In this document: in pieces, positions 43,252 to 53,938 of the stretch
How the letters are laid out: the number at the start of each line of letters is the position of its first letter
How positions within the stretch are numbered: position 1 is the first letter of the stretch
Assembly: GCA_023091665.1 (NCBI GenBank)
Contig: JALJCQ010000009.1
Coordinates: 1-64,000 of the forward strand
Length of the DNA stretch: 64,000 bases
Source of the DNA: Pythium myriotylum
Lineage: Eukaryota; Oomycota; Peronosporomycetes; Pythiales; Pythiaceae
Direction: 5' to 3'
Made by a program: the position numbers and the translations under genes
The notes under the pieces: model-generated
What the model was told of the DNA's origin: nothing
Seen by the model: the letters and a program-made list of their open reading frames with translations, nothing else
The model's database searches: none

Positions 43252-43619
43252 TACTCTCGCCTTCATCCACCCTCATGCCCTATGTAAGCTACACAAGCGA
43301 TTAAAATAGCTTAAAACCTCATCTCGCAGCCCGCTGTGTATTCATCATCCCCAATCGTCCAAACAGCCTGGTTACACTCCACATGTACCCTAGTTACGCA
43401 ATTTACACTCTGTTGATGACCAAATTGTGCTTTGTGTATTCAAATGCAAATTAGCCAAAGCGAGCAGTGGTATACAGTATCCTGGTACACTTGGCACCAA
43501 CACGGAGTCGGCGACGTCTGCTTGTCCGTGCCGAAGAGCCCGACGTGCGACGCCTCGACGTCGGTACAGGGCCCAAAAACAGCCACCCAGCCGAGGCTCA
43601 CTTGTTCTAGTTTTCACCA

Positions 43620-44045
43620 CTAAAGCCGGCCAGCACTGGTCTCCTCACAGAACGGGTAGGTGCCGGTCGGGACGCAACCTTTCGACAAGCACGCGGCGTT
43701 GGTCTCCGTCGAGTTGTCGATGAAGATGGGGCAAGGGTTCACCACGTCAGGCACTGGGTAGCAGAACGGGTAGAAGTCGCCCGGGACACAACCGCTTCGC
43801 TTGCACAACGCCTTGGCGACATCGGAGAAGTTCTCGAACACTGGGCAAGCAGCTGACTTGGGCTTGGGGTAACAGTACGGGTAGAAGTCGTTTGGCGCGC
43901 AGCCGCTTCGCTCGCACAACGCCTTGGCGGCAGCGGAGGGTCTGTCGAATTTCGGGCACGAAGCAGCCTCTGTGGATGCGCTGACAGCTTGGGTCGAGGC
44001 GAGGGCGAGAGCGGCGAGGGCGAAGATGGAGGCGAAGCGGGCCAT
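43620..44045 (-). CDS. Secreted cysteine-module protein I (3 modules)
   Basis: 141 residues from ATG 44045. Signal peptide MARFASIFALAALALASTQA, probably cut after VSA. Modules at 30-58, 67-95 and 105-133, each x13-x4-x8 (CPKFDRPSA, CPVFENFSD, CPIFIDNST). The third ends VPTGTYPFC instead of DFYPFC. Same subtype as gene H. The tail is EETSAGRL. Gene J is its inverted duplicate. Confidence 0.87.
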   Translation of the reverse strand: MARFASIFALAALALASTQAVSASTEAASCPKFDRPSAAAKALCERSGCAPNDFYPYCYPKPKSAACPVFENFSDVAKALCKRSGCVPGDFYPFCYPVPDVVNPCPIFIDNSTETNAACLSKGCVPTGTYPFCEETSAGRL

Positions 44046-44090
44046 GTTTGTGTGGAGGCTGTGATTGGCTGGTGAGCTTGGTCGGTAGGA

Positions 44091-44110
44091 GGTAAATTGG
44101 AGAATGAAAG
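44091..44110 (-). promoter_or_regulatory. Oomycete-type initiator, gene I
   Basis: Minus strand ctttcattctccaatttacc, 46-65 bases before the ATG; the same sequence as at gene J. Confidence 0.7.
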
Positions 44111-44306
44111 AAAAGGAGAAAGAGTTTGGAGTAGTCCGCAACGCGTGACTTGGGGGAACTTCGTTTTCTATTTGAAGGAGACAATGATATGTATATGGAA
44201 GCGGAAGACAATACATCTTCGGAGCGTAGCATGTGATGCTCTTGGTGTCAACCCAGTGTCTTAGGTTCATCCTTTGGGTATGATCTGGTGTGATGGATAG
44301 TCGGTA

Positions 44307-44368
44307 GCCTGTCAAAGAGTGGTCTGTCGTGTGTACGCGCGTACTTGAGGTCCCACGCGTGAGTGGTC
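44307..44368 (+). promoter_or_regulatory. Two-box upstream signature, gene I
   Basis: gcctgtcaaagagtggtctg (44,307-44,326) and cccacgcgtgagtggtc (44,352-44,368), about 260-325 bases before the ATG. Confidence 0.5.
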
Positions 44369-44483
44369 TACTTTCAGTCACGCACCCAGTGAGTCATTCC
44401 ATACTGTAGTCAGCACTGGCGTGTACCAACCTTCTTCGTCCACTAGATGTCACTTGAGATGGCTAGCCGTTGGAACACGCGAC

Positions 44484-44582
44484 GGGGCCTTTAACACGAT
44501 GATGAAGGTGAAGTCTATTGAGCGCAAGTAATGTTCCCTAATAGCTGGAGCTCTATGCGATCCTGAAGGGGCCTTTAACACG
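44484..44582 (-). mobile_element. LINE copy f, 69 bp, with 15-bp target duplication
   Basis: Insert 44,499-44,567 flanked by ggggcctttaacacg (44,484-44,498 and 44,568-44,582). It consists only of the LINE 3' tail: agctattagggaacat, gcgctcaatagacttcac and cttcatcat when read on the minus strand. One of the shortest target-site-flanked LINE copies here. Confidence 0.9.
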
Positions 44583-45564
44583 CTATCACTCCAGTGTTCT
44601 GGCCTGTGAGAAGCGACGAGGTCGAAATGATGCAGCGGTTCACCCTCTAGCGGATCTGCGGTGTAACGCTCGTTTTGCTTTGGCAGCAGCTCGTTGTAGT
44701 TTGTGTTCAAATGTATTGAGACCGAAACCACACCGGGTGGTCCCTGGAATGAGCGATGGTCTCAAGACCTGATGCTGCCTTTAATTAATTTCCAGTTCAC
44801 TCTGTTTAATGGACAGATCTGGATGGACGGATTGAGCACGAAGCCCCCACCGACGTACACTGTACTTATTCTGATATTTCCGGTGATGGAGATATCTGAT
44901 CCAGGAGTCATTGCACAGCACCTCTACGGGTCTCTACACGGTTGCAATGGAGTACATACAGTCCACTGTTCAGTGGCCCAGACTATCAGTCTCCATCGTA
45001 TCTGATCAGATACTGTCAGATCATCTTTGGTTTTATTTCTGGAGCAATGTGGAAAGGTAAAGGGCTTCCATCACGCCACACTTTAAGCCCTAAAATTGGT
45101 CATCGTATACTGCACGACTGTTGGTATTGTAGCGACCTTGTGGCCATGGAATCCCGATCAGCCATGTTTCGAAAGCCTTCGTCGTCCGCTGTTATTAGTA
45201 ACATCCTCATCACAGAGCCCACACGGAAGTCAGTCGTCAAGTTATCCACTGTCCGCATCGTTGAAGACTCTTCTGGTCTCGTTCGTAAAAATAGCCTGAA
45301 ATCAGATGGTTTTCGATGGAAGAGAAAGAATATATGCAACACATGTCTCGTCTACAAGGCTCAGATGGTCTTCCAAATCCGAACACTTCGGCCTCTCCCA
45401 TCCTAACACCGTGCTGTTCATACTGTACCTCAAATTCCATGGCATCAGGGACGATTACAAAGCCAGGTATCAGCAATCGCGGCACACGAATCCATCGCTG
45501 ATAACAGGAAGTTCCACCAAATTCGTGTTGGAACAGCGTGACCGAAGCCGTACTCCTGATAAGA
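44583..45564. other. Spacer between inverted genes I and J
   Basis: About 1 kb. No recognised gene; open frames such as 44,942-45,406 match nothing I know. Confidence 0.35.
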
Positions 45565-45618
45565 GACCACTCGTGTGTGGGACGTCGGGTCCACAAAACA
45601 GACCACCCATTGACAGGC
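45565..45618 (-). promoter_or_regulatory. Two-box upstream signature, gene J (reversed)
   Basis: gaccactcgtgtgtggg (45,565-45,581) and cagaccacccattgacaggc (45,599-45,618), i.e. the reverse of boxes 2 and 1 of genes H and I, 230-285 bases before the ATG. Confidence 0.5.
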
Positions 45619-45783
45619 TCTGGACAGTCCATCATACCGGAGGCCACTCGACCGTTGGCCCCCCAACGCGTGGCTGACATGTCGATGAAAACCATCGCTC
45701 ACGCTAAGGGCGAAAATCCGCATCCTTATGACATAGAGTACCAAGAGTCACGCCTTGCGGGCTGCAAAACTCTTCCTCCTTTT

Positions 45784-45803
45784 CTTTCATTCTCCAATTT
45801 ACC
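45784..45803 (+). promoter_or_regulatory. Oomycete-type initiator, gene J
   Basis: ctttcattctccaatttacc, 46-65 bases before the ATG; the closest match in the window to the published consensus. Confidence 0.7.
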
Positions 45804-45848
45804 TCCTACCGACCAAGCTCACCAGCCAATCACAGCCTCCACACAAAC

Positions 45849-46268
45849 ATGGCCCGCTTCGCCTCCATCTTCGCCCTCGCCGCTCTCGCCCTCGCCTCGA
45901 CCCAAGCTGTCAGCGCATCCACAGAGGCTGCTTCGTGCCCGAAATTCGACAGACCCTCCGCTGCCGCCAAGGCGTTGTGCGAGCGAAGCGGCTGCGCGCC
46001 AAACGACTTCTACCCGTACTGTTACCCCAAGCCCAAGTCAGCTGCTTGCCCAGTGTTCGAGAACTTCTCCGATGTCGCCAAGGCGTTGTGCAAGCGAAGC
46101 GGTTGTGTCCCGGGCGACTTCTACCCGTTCTGCTACCCAGTGCCTGACGTAGTGAACCCTTGCCCCATCTTCATCGACAACTCGACGGACGCCGCGTGCT
46201 TGTCGAAAGGTTGCGTCCCGACCGGCACCTACCCGTTCTGTGAGGAGACCAGTGCTGGCCGGCTTTAG
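45849..46268 (+). CDS. Secreted cysteine-module protein J (3 modules)
   Basis: 139 residues; the same protein as I, except that module 3 lacks six bases (STETNAACL in I, STDAACL in J), making the first cysteine gap x11 instead of x13. Modules 1 and 2 at 30-58 and 67-95 are unchanged. Inverted partner of gene I. Confidence 0.86.
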   Translation: MARFASIFALAALALASTQAVSASTEAASCPKFDRPSAAAKALCERSGCAPNDFYPYCYPKPKSAACPVFENFSDVAKALCKRSGCVPGDFYPFCYPVPDVVNPCPIFIDNSTDAACLSKGCVPTGTYPFCEETSAGRL

Positions 46269-47193
46269 TGGTGAAAACTAGAACAAGTGAGCCTCGGCTG
46301 GGTGGCTGTTTTTGGGCCCTGTACCGACGTCGAGGCGTCGCACGTCGGGCTCTTCGGCACGGACAAGCAGACGTCGCCGACTCTGTGTTGGTGCCAAGTG
46401 TACCAGGATACTGTATACCACTGCTCGCTTTGGCTAATTTGCATTTGAATACACAAATCGAAAATTTGATGATGAAGATCAAGTCTATTGAGCGCAATAA
46501 ATGTACCCTAATAGCTGGAGCTCGGTGCGTTCCGGTATTACCGTGGGTCAACCTGGCTGGCTAGCCAGGGATGTAAGTCGGAGGCGAGGAGCTGGGGCAG
46601 GTCTGTGTGGCAGTCCCTGCCGGTGGGGTGGCGGACAAGGCTCGTTGTGTGAGCTGCCGTCGCATGAGTGGCCAGTGCTTTGGCCATGGCGTTGTGTGCT
46701 GTTACCTGGTGATGCCACCGTTGAACGCCGACTTGGTCAGCTAGGCGCCGGGCCTTGTGGTAGAGCGGCCGTAGACGCGCGTTCCGGGGTGGCCTGTACG
46801 CACGAAGCTGCTGGAGGAGGAGCGCGTTGTCTCCGATGACAGTGAGGTCGTGCCAGTCATTATCAACCGCCGCTTGTAGGCCCGCGAGAAGTCCGTGGTA
46901 CGCAGCTTGGTTGTGAGTGATGGCGGGGTCCGGTAGGGACACTTCTACACTCCATAGTATCGTCGAAGTGGTGCCCTCCGTTGCAAGGTCGACGAGGACG
47001 GCTCCGGCTCCGCCAGGCCCTGGATTGTTGCGGGTGGTGCCCGCAAAGAAGAGCACGCGTGCCGGAGATCGGACGGGGAGCTGGCAGTCGTGAAGTTCGT
47101 GAGCCTCATCGAGCAGACCATGAAATTTGGCAAGAAGACCTGATGCAAACTCTGGTGGGTCTTGCTGGTGTTGGATCCGGAAAAGTAACGTGT

Positions 47194-47467
47194 TGTAGTG
47201 GGGTGAAGGTCTTCAAGACCTGACCCGTGCACCTGAGCCTCGGCTGCTTGGGCCGAGGCCGAGCTGGCAACTGCGTCTACCGTCCTCAGCACTACGGTAC
47301 TCCACGTTGGAGCGCCAGAGCTCACGGACGAGAGTAGACCAAGGGAGAACGAGGAGACTCATACTCTAGGGACCGAGAGTTTACAATAAGCCACAGAGAA
47401 TAGAAACAAGGATCTCTGGGAGTGCCAGCTCCCCTATCGCGTGTGTTCAAGTCCGGAACCCACTACA
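47194..47467 (+). repeat. Ty3 5' LTR
   Basis: 274 bp, TG...CA ends, same as 52,419-52,692 by eye. Confidence 0.95.
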
Positions 47468-47496
47468 AAGTTAACTTTAGTGTCCTAGGTTCGAGC

Positions 47497-48708
47497 ATGA
47501 ACAACGGAACCGAGTCGACTCAAGGAAATGTTGCGAGCTCCGGCTCAACAACTCAAGGAAGAACACTTCGGTCTCGTGGAGGGCCGAAGTCAGCAATGAA
47601 GAACACTGGTGCCGGTGAGGCATCAGTGGTGAAGACTGGACGAGCTGGCAAGAAGAAGGCCGCGGTCACGTTTCAAACGACGCAGGAGGCGGCCGTGACC
47701 GCCACTGATCGCGCGGTTCGAGCAAGTCGAGGCAGCGCGGACGGATCCGGTGCTAATGCCGCGAATGTGGTTGGCCCGGGTGGTCGTGCTGGTGCAGAGC
47801 CTCCTGGAACTTCCACGGAGGTCTCTACCGCTGCAAGTCGTGGGAACGCCGTGGTGGCCCAACCTATCTTTACGTTTGTGACGGCCCCAAAGGTGACTGA
47901 CACGTCGCACACCGCGTTGACGAAGTGGCTCGATCTCCGACAGGAGTACGAGGAAGCTATTCGCTCGCGTTGCAAGGCGACTGGAGAAGACGTCGCTGGC
48001 GTCATGGTGAGCGTTCGGAACTCTTTCGATGAAGCTCTACTGGACGTTCTATGTGAGGCCAAGTGGGCGATATCAAAGAGGGAGCTTACCGATGAGTACC
48101 TTTGGAACTGGATCACAACAACTGTCGGCAGCTTTAAGAACAAGACGCTACCCGATATTAAGAAGCTGTTCAAGAAGGAACTAGTGATGTCGTCCAACTC
48201 GGACGACATCGACGCTCGGGTGACAGAGTACTTTTTGAAGTGCAACACCGTCATTAGGACGAACGGTCTGACCGAGCTGTTCAATGGGCCTGAGGGAATA
48301 GTCAAGAAGTGCAAGGTGCTGGTCAGTAGCCTGCCTGAGAGGCTTCATGACAAGGTTAAGAATCAAGTTGATTACCTGAACCTGAAGGCCAAGTCGAGCG
48401 TGTCTGAACTTTTTGCAGTCATCTGTGATAAGGCGCTCGAGCTGGAAACTGAAGACCGCGCGGTCCGTGGAACCAAGCGGCATGGGCAAGCTGAGACGAC
48501 TAAGTCAGGGTCAAGTAGGCCGACTAAGAAGGGGAGAACTGTCTCCCATGCCAAAGCTGCTGCCACCGGTCGAGTTGTAACGGAGGTAAAGAATGGCTCG
48601 ACCACGATCACTTGCTGGAACTGTGGTGGAAACCACAAAGTCAGGGAATGCAGCGCGACGCCTAAGGAGAAGGAGGAGGCTGTTAAAAGGCACAATAAGG
48701 GGGGGTAA
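47497..48708 (+). CDS. Ty3 Gag with zinc knuckle
   Basis: 403 residues from ATG 47497, the first ATG after the LTR (the frame is open upstream into the LTR). Residues 1-130 are Gly/Ser/Ala-rich and basic. The Gag core follows (WLDLRQEYEEAIRSRC to ELFAVICDKALELE). A basic stretch (RPTKKGRTVSHAKAAATGR) precedes the nucleic-acid-binding knuckle CWNCGGNHKVREC, with x2, x3, x4 spacing, one residue shorter than the usual CCHC x4. It forms the particle and binds the RNA. Ends HNKGG. Confidence 0.88.
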   Translation: MNNGTESTQGNVASSGSTTQGRTLRSRGGPKSAMKNTGAGEASVVKTGRAGKKKAAVTFQTTQEAAVTATDRAVRASRGSADGSGANAANVVGPGGRAGAEPPGTSTEVSTAASRGNAVVAQPIFTFVTAPKVTDTSHTALTKWLDLRQEYEEAIRSRCKATGEDVAGVMVSVRNSFDEALLDVLCEAKWAISKRELTDEYLWNWITTTVGSFKNKTLPDIKKLFKKELVMSSNSDDIDARVTEYFLKCNTVIRTNGLTELFNGPEGIVKKCKVLVSSLPERLHDKVKNQVDYLNLKAKSSVSELFAVICDKALELETEDRAVRGTKRHGQAETTKSGSSRPTKKGRTVSHAKAAATGRVVTEVKNGSTTITCWNCGGNHKVRECSATPKEKEEAVKRHNKGG

Positions 48709-51700
48709 CGTTACAATCGAACGGATTCGTGAGTGTCTACCTGATGGGGCCAAATCGATGTGCATCGATGGTGTCGTGAATGTATCGTATTGCCCCGACA
48801 GTGGGCAGACAAGTCGTGTGTGAGTGTTGTGACGTTGAAGAAGATAAAACAACAAAGACCTCACCTTCAGATCAAGGATTTGGAGGAGCCTATTGAGTGC
48901 AAGCTGGCGGGAGGTAAAACGATTCAGGTGGATAAGACGGTTCACCTGCAGCTGTCGCTGACGACGGCCGCTGGAGTTGTCAATATCGTCGAGCCTGTCG
49001 AGTGCCTCGTGTTGGATTCGAAGGATGAAGAGTTCCTACTTGGGAAGGAAGTGTTGGCAACGTTGGGCATTGATGTCGAGAGGCAGCTCGAGCTGTTGGC
49101 CCAGCAGAGTAACGGCGATGATGGTGACGACACGGAAGAACCGACAGTAGCAGAAGGCGTTGTTACAGATGCTGATGTACGGAAGGCGGTGGAAAAGATG
49201 ATTCAAGAGGCAGTTAAAGAAGGCTTACCGCTGGACAAAGTCGAGCGCTTGCGTACCATTGTGTTTGCCTACGATATCTGGAGACTCGAGTTGGGTGATG
49301 ATCCTCCTGCGAAGGTACCACCCATGAGGATCAAACTGAAGAAGGGTGCAGTACCATACAAGGCCAAGGCCAGGAAGTACGCACCTGAACAACAGAGTTT
49401 CTTGGAAAGCTTCAACGAGAAGTTGGTGAAACTTGGATGGGTTAGAGAGAACCCGAACAGTAGATGGGCTTGTGCGGCTCTTCCTGTTCGCAAGCGCGGG
49501 GGCTATGACTTTAGACAGACAACGGATTACAAACCTGTCAACGTCCAAGCCGAGCCACTGGCGGGTCTTATGCCAAGTTTGCCTGTGGATCTTCAACGGG
49601 TTCGAGGTAGCAAACATTTCGGCCTGTTTGACTTCATAAAGAGCTATTGGCAGTTGCCATTGGCACGGGATTGTCAGGAATTACTGTCCTACATGACTCA
49701 CCGGAAGATATACACACCGCTGAGGGTGCCGCAAGGATGCGCAGATGCGGCGTTGTATTTCCAGTCTACGATGGAACGGTGCTTTCATTCATTGCTGTAC
49801 GAACACTTACTTGTTTGGATCGACGATCTCATGCTGTACGCGGCCGACATAGACACGTACCTCGACAAGCTCGCAGAAATGTTCGCGTTGATGAACAAGT
49901 TCGGTTTCAAGCTGAGTGCTGCCAAGTCATGTCTGTACAGGAAGGAGGTTAAGTGGTGTGGGAAGATAATCAATGGCTCAGGGGTCAAACACGACCCAGA
50001 GCGGATCCAATCACTGCGCGACTTGCCATATCCGAAGAATGCGGGGGAGTTGCAACAGTTCTTGTGCTCTACTAATTGGATGAGGGATAGTCTCGTCGAC
50101 TACCCACGCATGACGCGACCGCTGCAAGATGCGTTAGACAGAGCGTTGTCTAAAGCAGCAAGAAGAACCAAACGTGTTGCTTCGGGTATCCCTGTCGAGC
50201 TGACCGATGCCGAGCGGCGGGTGTTCGACACGGTTAAGGACAGTCTCGCGGACTCTGCGATGCTAGCCTTCCCCAAGCCGAAAGCAACGATGTGTCTGTT
50301 TACAGATGCATCAGACGTAGGTTGGTCTGTGGTCGTCTCTCAAGTACCTACTTGGAAGGACGAGGTGGCCATCCAAGAGCAGAGTCATGAGCTGCTAATC
50401 TGCATGGGAAGCACATTCACGGGGGCTCAGAAGAACTGGAGTGTTATCGAAAAAGAGGCGTATCCGATTATTATGGCATGCGACAAACTCAGTTACCTTT
50501 TGATGCGACCGGGCGGATTTCGCATGTACTGCGACCATCGGAACCTCATTCACGTATTCGCGCCGGGGCGCGAAGTAAAAAAGCATATTCGAGGCAAGTT
50601 GCTTCGGTGGGCGATGAAGCTGATGGAGTACCGATACTCCATCGAGCATATCGACGGAGTACGAAATACTTGGGCCGACATGGTGTCTCGTTGGGCTGGG
50701 AACCACACCGAACCGACAGTAATCCGGCGTGTGGAGCTAAAGCGCACGCGCGCAGACTCTGGCAGGGACGAAGCCGCGAAGAGGGCGCGGAGTGAAAATA
50801 GCGACAACGGTGCCATCCCAGTTTTGACCAATGCTGAGCAGACACCCCGTGTTCCGCTCAGACCTTTTCATGATGGATCTTTTGTGTGGCCTACGATGCT
50901 GGAGCTAAGAAAGCACAGACTTTGCACATCACTGACAAGCCTCAAGGGTTGAGGCTCAACGATAATGGTGTGTGGCGCTACAAGGATCGCATCTGGGTAC
51001 CAGAACAAGAGAAAGCTCTCGTCCAACGGCTACTGGTCGTCGCACACTGTGGCCCCCAAGGGCATAGAGGACGAGAGGCGTTGGTGGCGGTGATGACACA
51101 GAGGTTCTACATCCGCGGTCTCTTCGCCACGGTCAAGTCTTTCCTTGCTGGCTGCTTAATGTGCCAGCATGTAAAGGGAGGGAAGGTGGTGTATCGACCA
51201 TGGGCAGAGACCTTCAGGTGCAGTGAGAGAAATGGAGCATTGCACTGGGATTATGTCAAGCTGGGTGCATCGTTTGGTGTCTACAAGTACTTACTCGCTC
51301 TCAAGGATGACGCTACACACTACTGTGAGCTGGTACCGTGTGCGGAGCCCACAAGCACGGTAACAACGGAAGCCATCTTGGATTGGCACAGTAGGTTCGG
51401 AGCCCCCAAGATCTGGATCAGTGATCAAGGGAGCCACTTCAAGAACGAGGTTGTGCACGAAGTCTCGAGACGGCTGGGCTGCCAGCAGGACTTCACTCTG
51501 GCTTATAGCCCATGAATCAATGGATCCATTGAAAGGATTAATCGAGACATTGAGCAGGTACTAAGGGTGATGTGTCTTGAAGCCAAAGTGGACATCAAGG
51601 ACTGGCCTTTCTTTGTACCGGTGGTTCAAGCTAGCATCAATCACACTCCCGTACCTTCGCTGGGAAACCATGCACCAGTTGAATTGTTCTGCGGACTACC

Positions 51701-52361
51701 TGCCTCATCTCCTCTGGACTTCTGTTTCGACGCGAAAGTAAAGGCATTTGTTGAGCTTGGTTCAGATGCTAGTAAGTACAAGGAAAAGCTGGATGAATTG
51801 AGAAAAAGCATGCAACGCATCCATCAGAAAGTGAACAAGGAACGTGAGAAGCAGACCCAACGCAACAAGAGGAAACAGAAGAAAGCAGTGGAACCCAACT
51901 TTGACATTGGAGACTTCGTGCTAAGGTCGCGGGTCGACCAAAAGTACAACGATAAGCTCTTGGTGACGTGGATCGGCCCTTACCAAGTGGCCGGTGCTGA
52001 CGCGCACTCGTTCAGAGTGCGGCACCTGGTGACAGGGGTGGAAACGGATGTCCACCCGTCCAGACTCAAGTTCTACGCTGATGAGTCATTCGAAGTGACG
52101 GAGGAGATAAAGGAACACGTCGCAGCTCAAGGCATCGTTCTCAATGTCGCGGAGTTGAAGGACTACCGTTGGAACGACAGCAAGTACGACTACGAGCTAC
52201 TCGTTGAATGGAAGGGCTTGGAACCGATCGAGAACTCGTGGGAGTCTCTTTCGTCGCTCTACAAAGACATCCCTAAGATGGTCGTAAGGTATGCGACCAA
52301 CCAGGGCGACGAGCACTTCAGTGCCGCTGTCAACGACATGGCGCATCGATCCAGAGCGTAG
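48709..52361 (+). CDS. Ty3 Pol with chromodomain, broken
   Basis: The protease active site YCPDSG is in one frame at about 48,785-48,805; the next frame continues KSCVSVVTLKK, so a base is missing there. RT and RNase H run 48,810-50,900: the RT catalytic motif is LLVWIDDLMLYA (WIDD in place of YVDD/FIDD), then MCLFTDASDVGWS for RNase H. A further shift lies near 50,890-50,930. Integrase: zinc region AHCGPQGHRG...CLMCQHV, catalytic WDY, SDQGSHFKNE and GSIERINRD, with a TGA (51,513-51,515) between the last two blocks. A C-terminal chromodomain (YDYELLVEWKGLEPIENSWE) marks a chromovirus and would target chromatin. Non-functional as read. Confidence 0.88.
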
Positions 52362-52418
52362 GAGATGCCGATCGTGAAGAACCCAAGGTGACTGGCGGGT
52401 CAGTTCTTGGGAGGGCGG

Positions 52419-52692
52419 TGTAGTGGGGTGAAGGTCTTCAAGACCTGACCCGTGCACCTGAGCCTCGGCTGCTTGGGCCGAGGCCGAGCTGGCAACTGCG
52501 TCTACCGTCCTCAGCACTACGGTACTCCACGTTGGAGCGCCAGAGCTCACGGACGAGAGTAGACCAAGGGAGAACGAGGAGACTCATACTCTAGGGACCG
52601 AGAGTTTACAATAAGCCACAGAGAATAGAAACAAGGATCTCTGGGAGTGCCAGCTCCCCTATCGCGTGTGTTCAAGTCCGGAACCCACTACA
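52419..52692 (+). repeat. Ty3 3' LTR
   Basis: 274 bp, same as the 5' LTR by eye. Confidence 0.95.
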
Positions 52693-53039
52693 CGTGTCGA
52701 GCACGCGGTGGCAGCTGTGCGTATGCACTGCGGTTGCTTGGCGCTCGTCCCATGCTCGGGTCGGGTCGGCCAAGCTATGCCGCCAGGCGGAGATCACTAG
52801 GAACGTCTCAAGCGTTAACTGCTGCCATACCGCCTGAAGGACGGGGAACGGGACAGCTCCTGTGTCGTCATCTTCTGGGAGACACTTGCGGAGGGAGGGA
52901 AGTTCCCAAACCTTAGGCGGTACACTCGGTAGTCGTAAGCTGAAGACTGCAGTGAGGAATTCGGTGCGTGTGGTCGTGACAAATCGAAAATTTCACTGAT
53001 CTGTCCGCGTTATCATCATCGACTCTTTCGCGAGCCTGG

Positions 53040-53418
53040 TCACACCGACAGGCAGCGGCCATGTACAAGATCTGCTGTCAGCGTGTGCTTGACACTCTCC
53101 ACGTTCGGCTGGAGCTCTGCCGCCTGGATCGTAGACTCCGATGTGGAGGCCGGTGTACTCTGCAAGGTTGTTGGTGGTGATCGGCGATGCCAGACTCGTC
53201 GCAGCGGCGCAACACGCGATGGACACAGGCCAAACGAGCCACGTCCATCACCCCACTGACCAGATATGCCCCGCAGATCTGCCACGGCTCGCGCTCTCCG
53301 ACTTACGTCCCTGACTAGCCAGTCAAGTTGACCCACGGACAAGATCGGAGCTTGCAACAGAGCCCCAGCTATTAGGGTACATCTATTGCGCTCAATAGAC
53401 TTCACTTTCATCATCATT
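53040..53418 (+). mobile_element. LINE copy h with inverted 5' part
   Basis: 53,230-53,418 is LINE 3' end on the plus strand (ctccgacttacgtccc, gctattagggtacat, gcgctcaatagacttcac, then atcatc). Directly before it, 53,090-53,226, an RNase H piece (AAATSLASPITTNNLAEYTG) lies on the minus strand. Such a head-to-head arrangement is what twin priming gives in LINE insertion. I could not find a clear target duplication. Confidence 0.65.
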
Positions 53419-53938
53419 TTCGACTCGTTGTATTTCCACTCGACAGGGTTTCGATAACACTCTTAGGTGGTGGAGTGCTATGGTGAGTATGAACTGAAGG
53501 AAGACCAAAACCTGCCCTCCTAAAAACCATCACTCGCAGGCGACGCGAGCCAAAGCGATGGAGATACTATCGATTTTATTCAAGATTGCAGTCCAAAGTT
53601 CTTGTGGTGGAAGACGTAGAAATAGCAGGAGCACCGAGAGGTGCTGTGGGCAACATTACAGTATTCAGTTTTACACTGGAGTATACTGACAATCTCTGCT
53701 TTCTCCGCTCTATCCAGATTCGCATCCGGATGGAAACTCGGCGTATTGTTTCGACTGATCCTGCTTTTCGTGTGATGACAGTTCTTGCTTTTGTTAGAGC
53801 TCGCGGACAAAGTCACTGCATTTCCAAGTCCTGATAAACTGCTCCACGCTACGCAGATGTGAATGAGAAGAAGATATGATTTGGTCTGTTTAGTGCGGTT
53901 CTGGACTTAAGTGGATGGACCTAAATCAAAGCGAGAAA
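53419..53938. other. Intergenic before gene K, nothing recognised
   Basis: An 82-codon frame (53,586-53,834) has no known features. Confidence 0.35.

Larger units (their letters stand above)
43431..44152. repeat. Inverted duplication, left arm (gene I)
   Basis: Matches 45,749-46,458 read in reverse. Coding and 3' flank (tgtattcaaatgcaaattag and onward) are almost the same, but similarity falls off upstream of the initiator, where only the two boxes stay conserved. Confidence 0.9.
45749..46458. repeat. Inverted duplication, right arm (gene J)
   Basis: See 43,431-44,152. It ends at gcatttgaatacacaaat, right where LINE copy g has inserted. Confidence 0.9.
47194..52692 (+). mobile_element. Ty3/gypsy chromovirus-type LTR retrotransposon
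   Basis: 5,499 bp, 274-bp LTRs (TGTAGTGG...CCACTACA), 5-bp target duplication cgtgt (47,189-47,193 and 52,693-52,697). The order is gag, protease, RT, RNase H, integrase, chromodomain. A purine-rich gggagggcgg lies just before the 3' LTR. The LTRs look the same by eye, so it is young, though pol has a few breaks. Confidence 0.95.
46453..52993 (-). mobile_element. LINE copy g, about 1.0 kb, split by the Ty3 element
   Basis: Target duplication acaaatcgaaaattt at 46,453-46,467 and 52,979-52,993. LINE sequence is 46,468-47,193 plus 52,698-52,978. Joined on the minus strand it shows FPVLQAVWQQLTLETFLVIS, EFASGLLAKFHGLLDEAHEL, an RNase H-like domain (VLFFAGTTRNNPGPGGAGAV, THNQAAYHGLLAGLQAA, VIGDNALLLQQLR), LYHKARRLADQVGVQRW and the tail. 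The LINE was there first; the Ty3 element landed inside its ORF. Confidence 0.92.
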
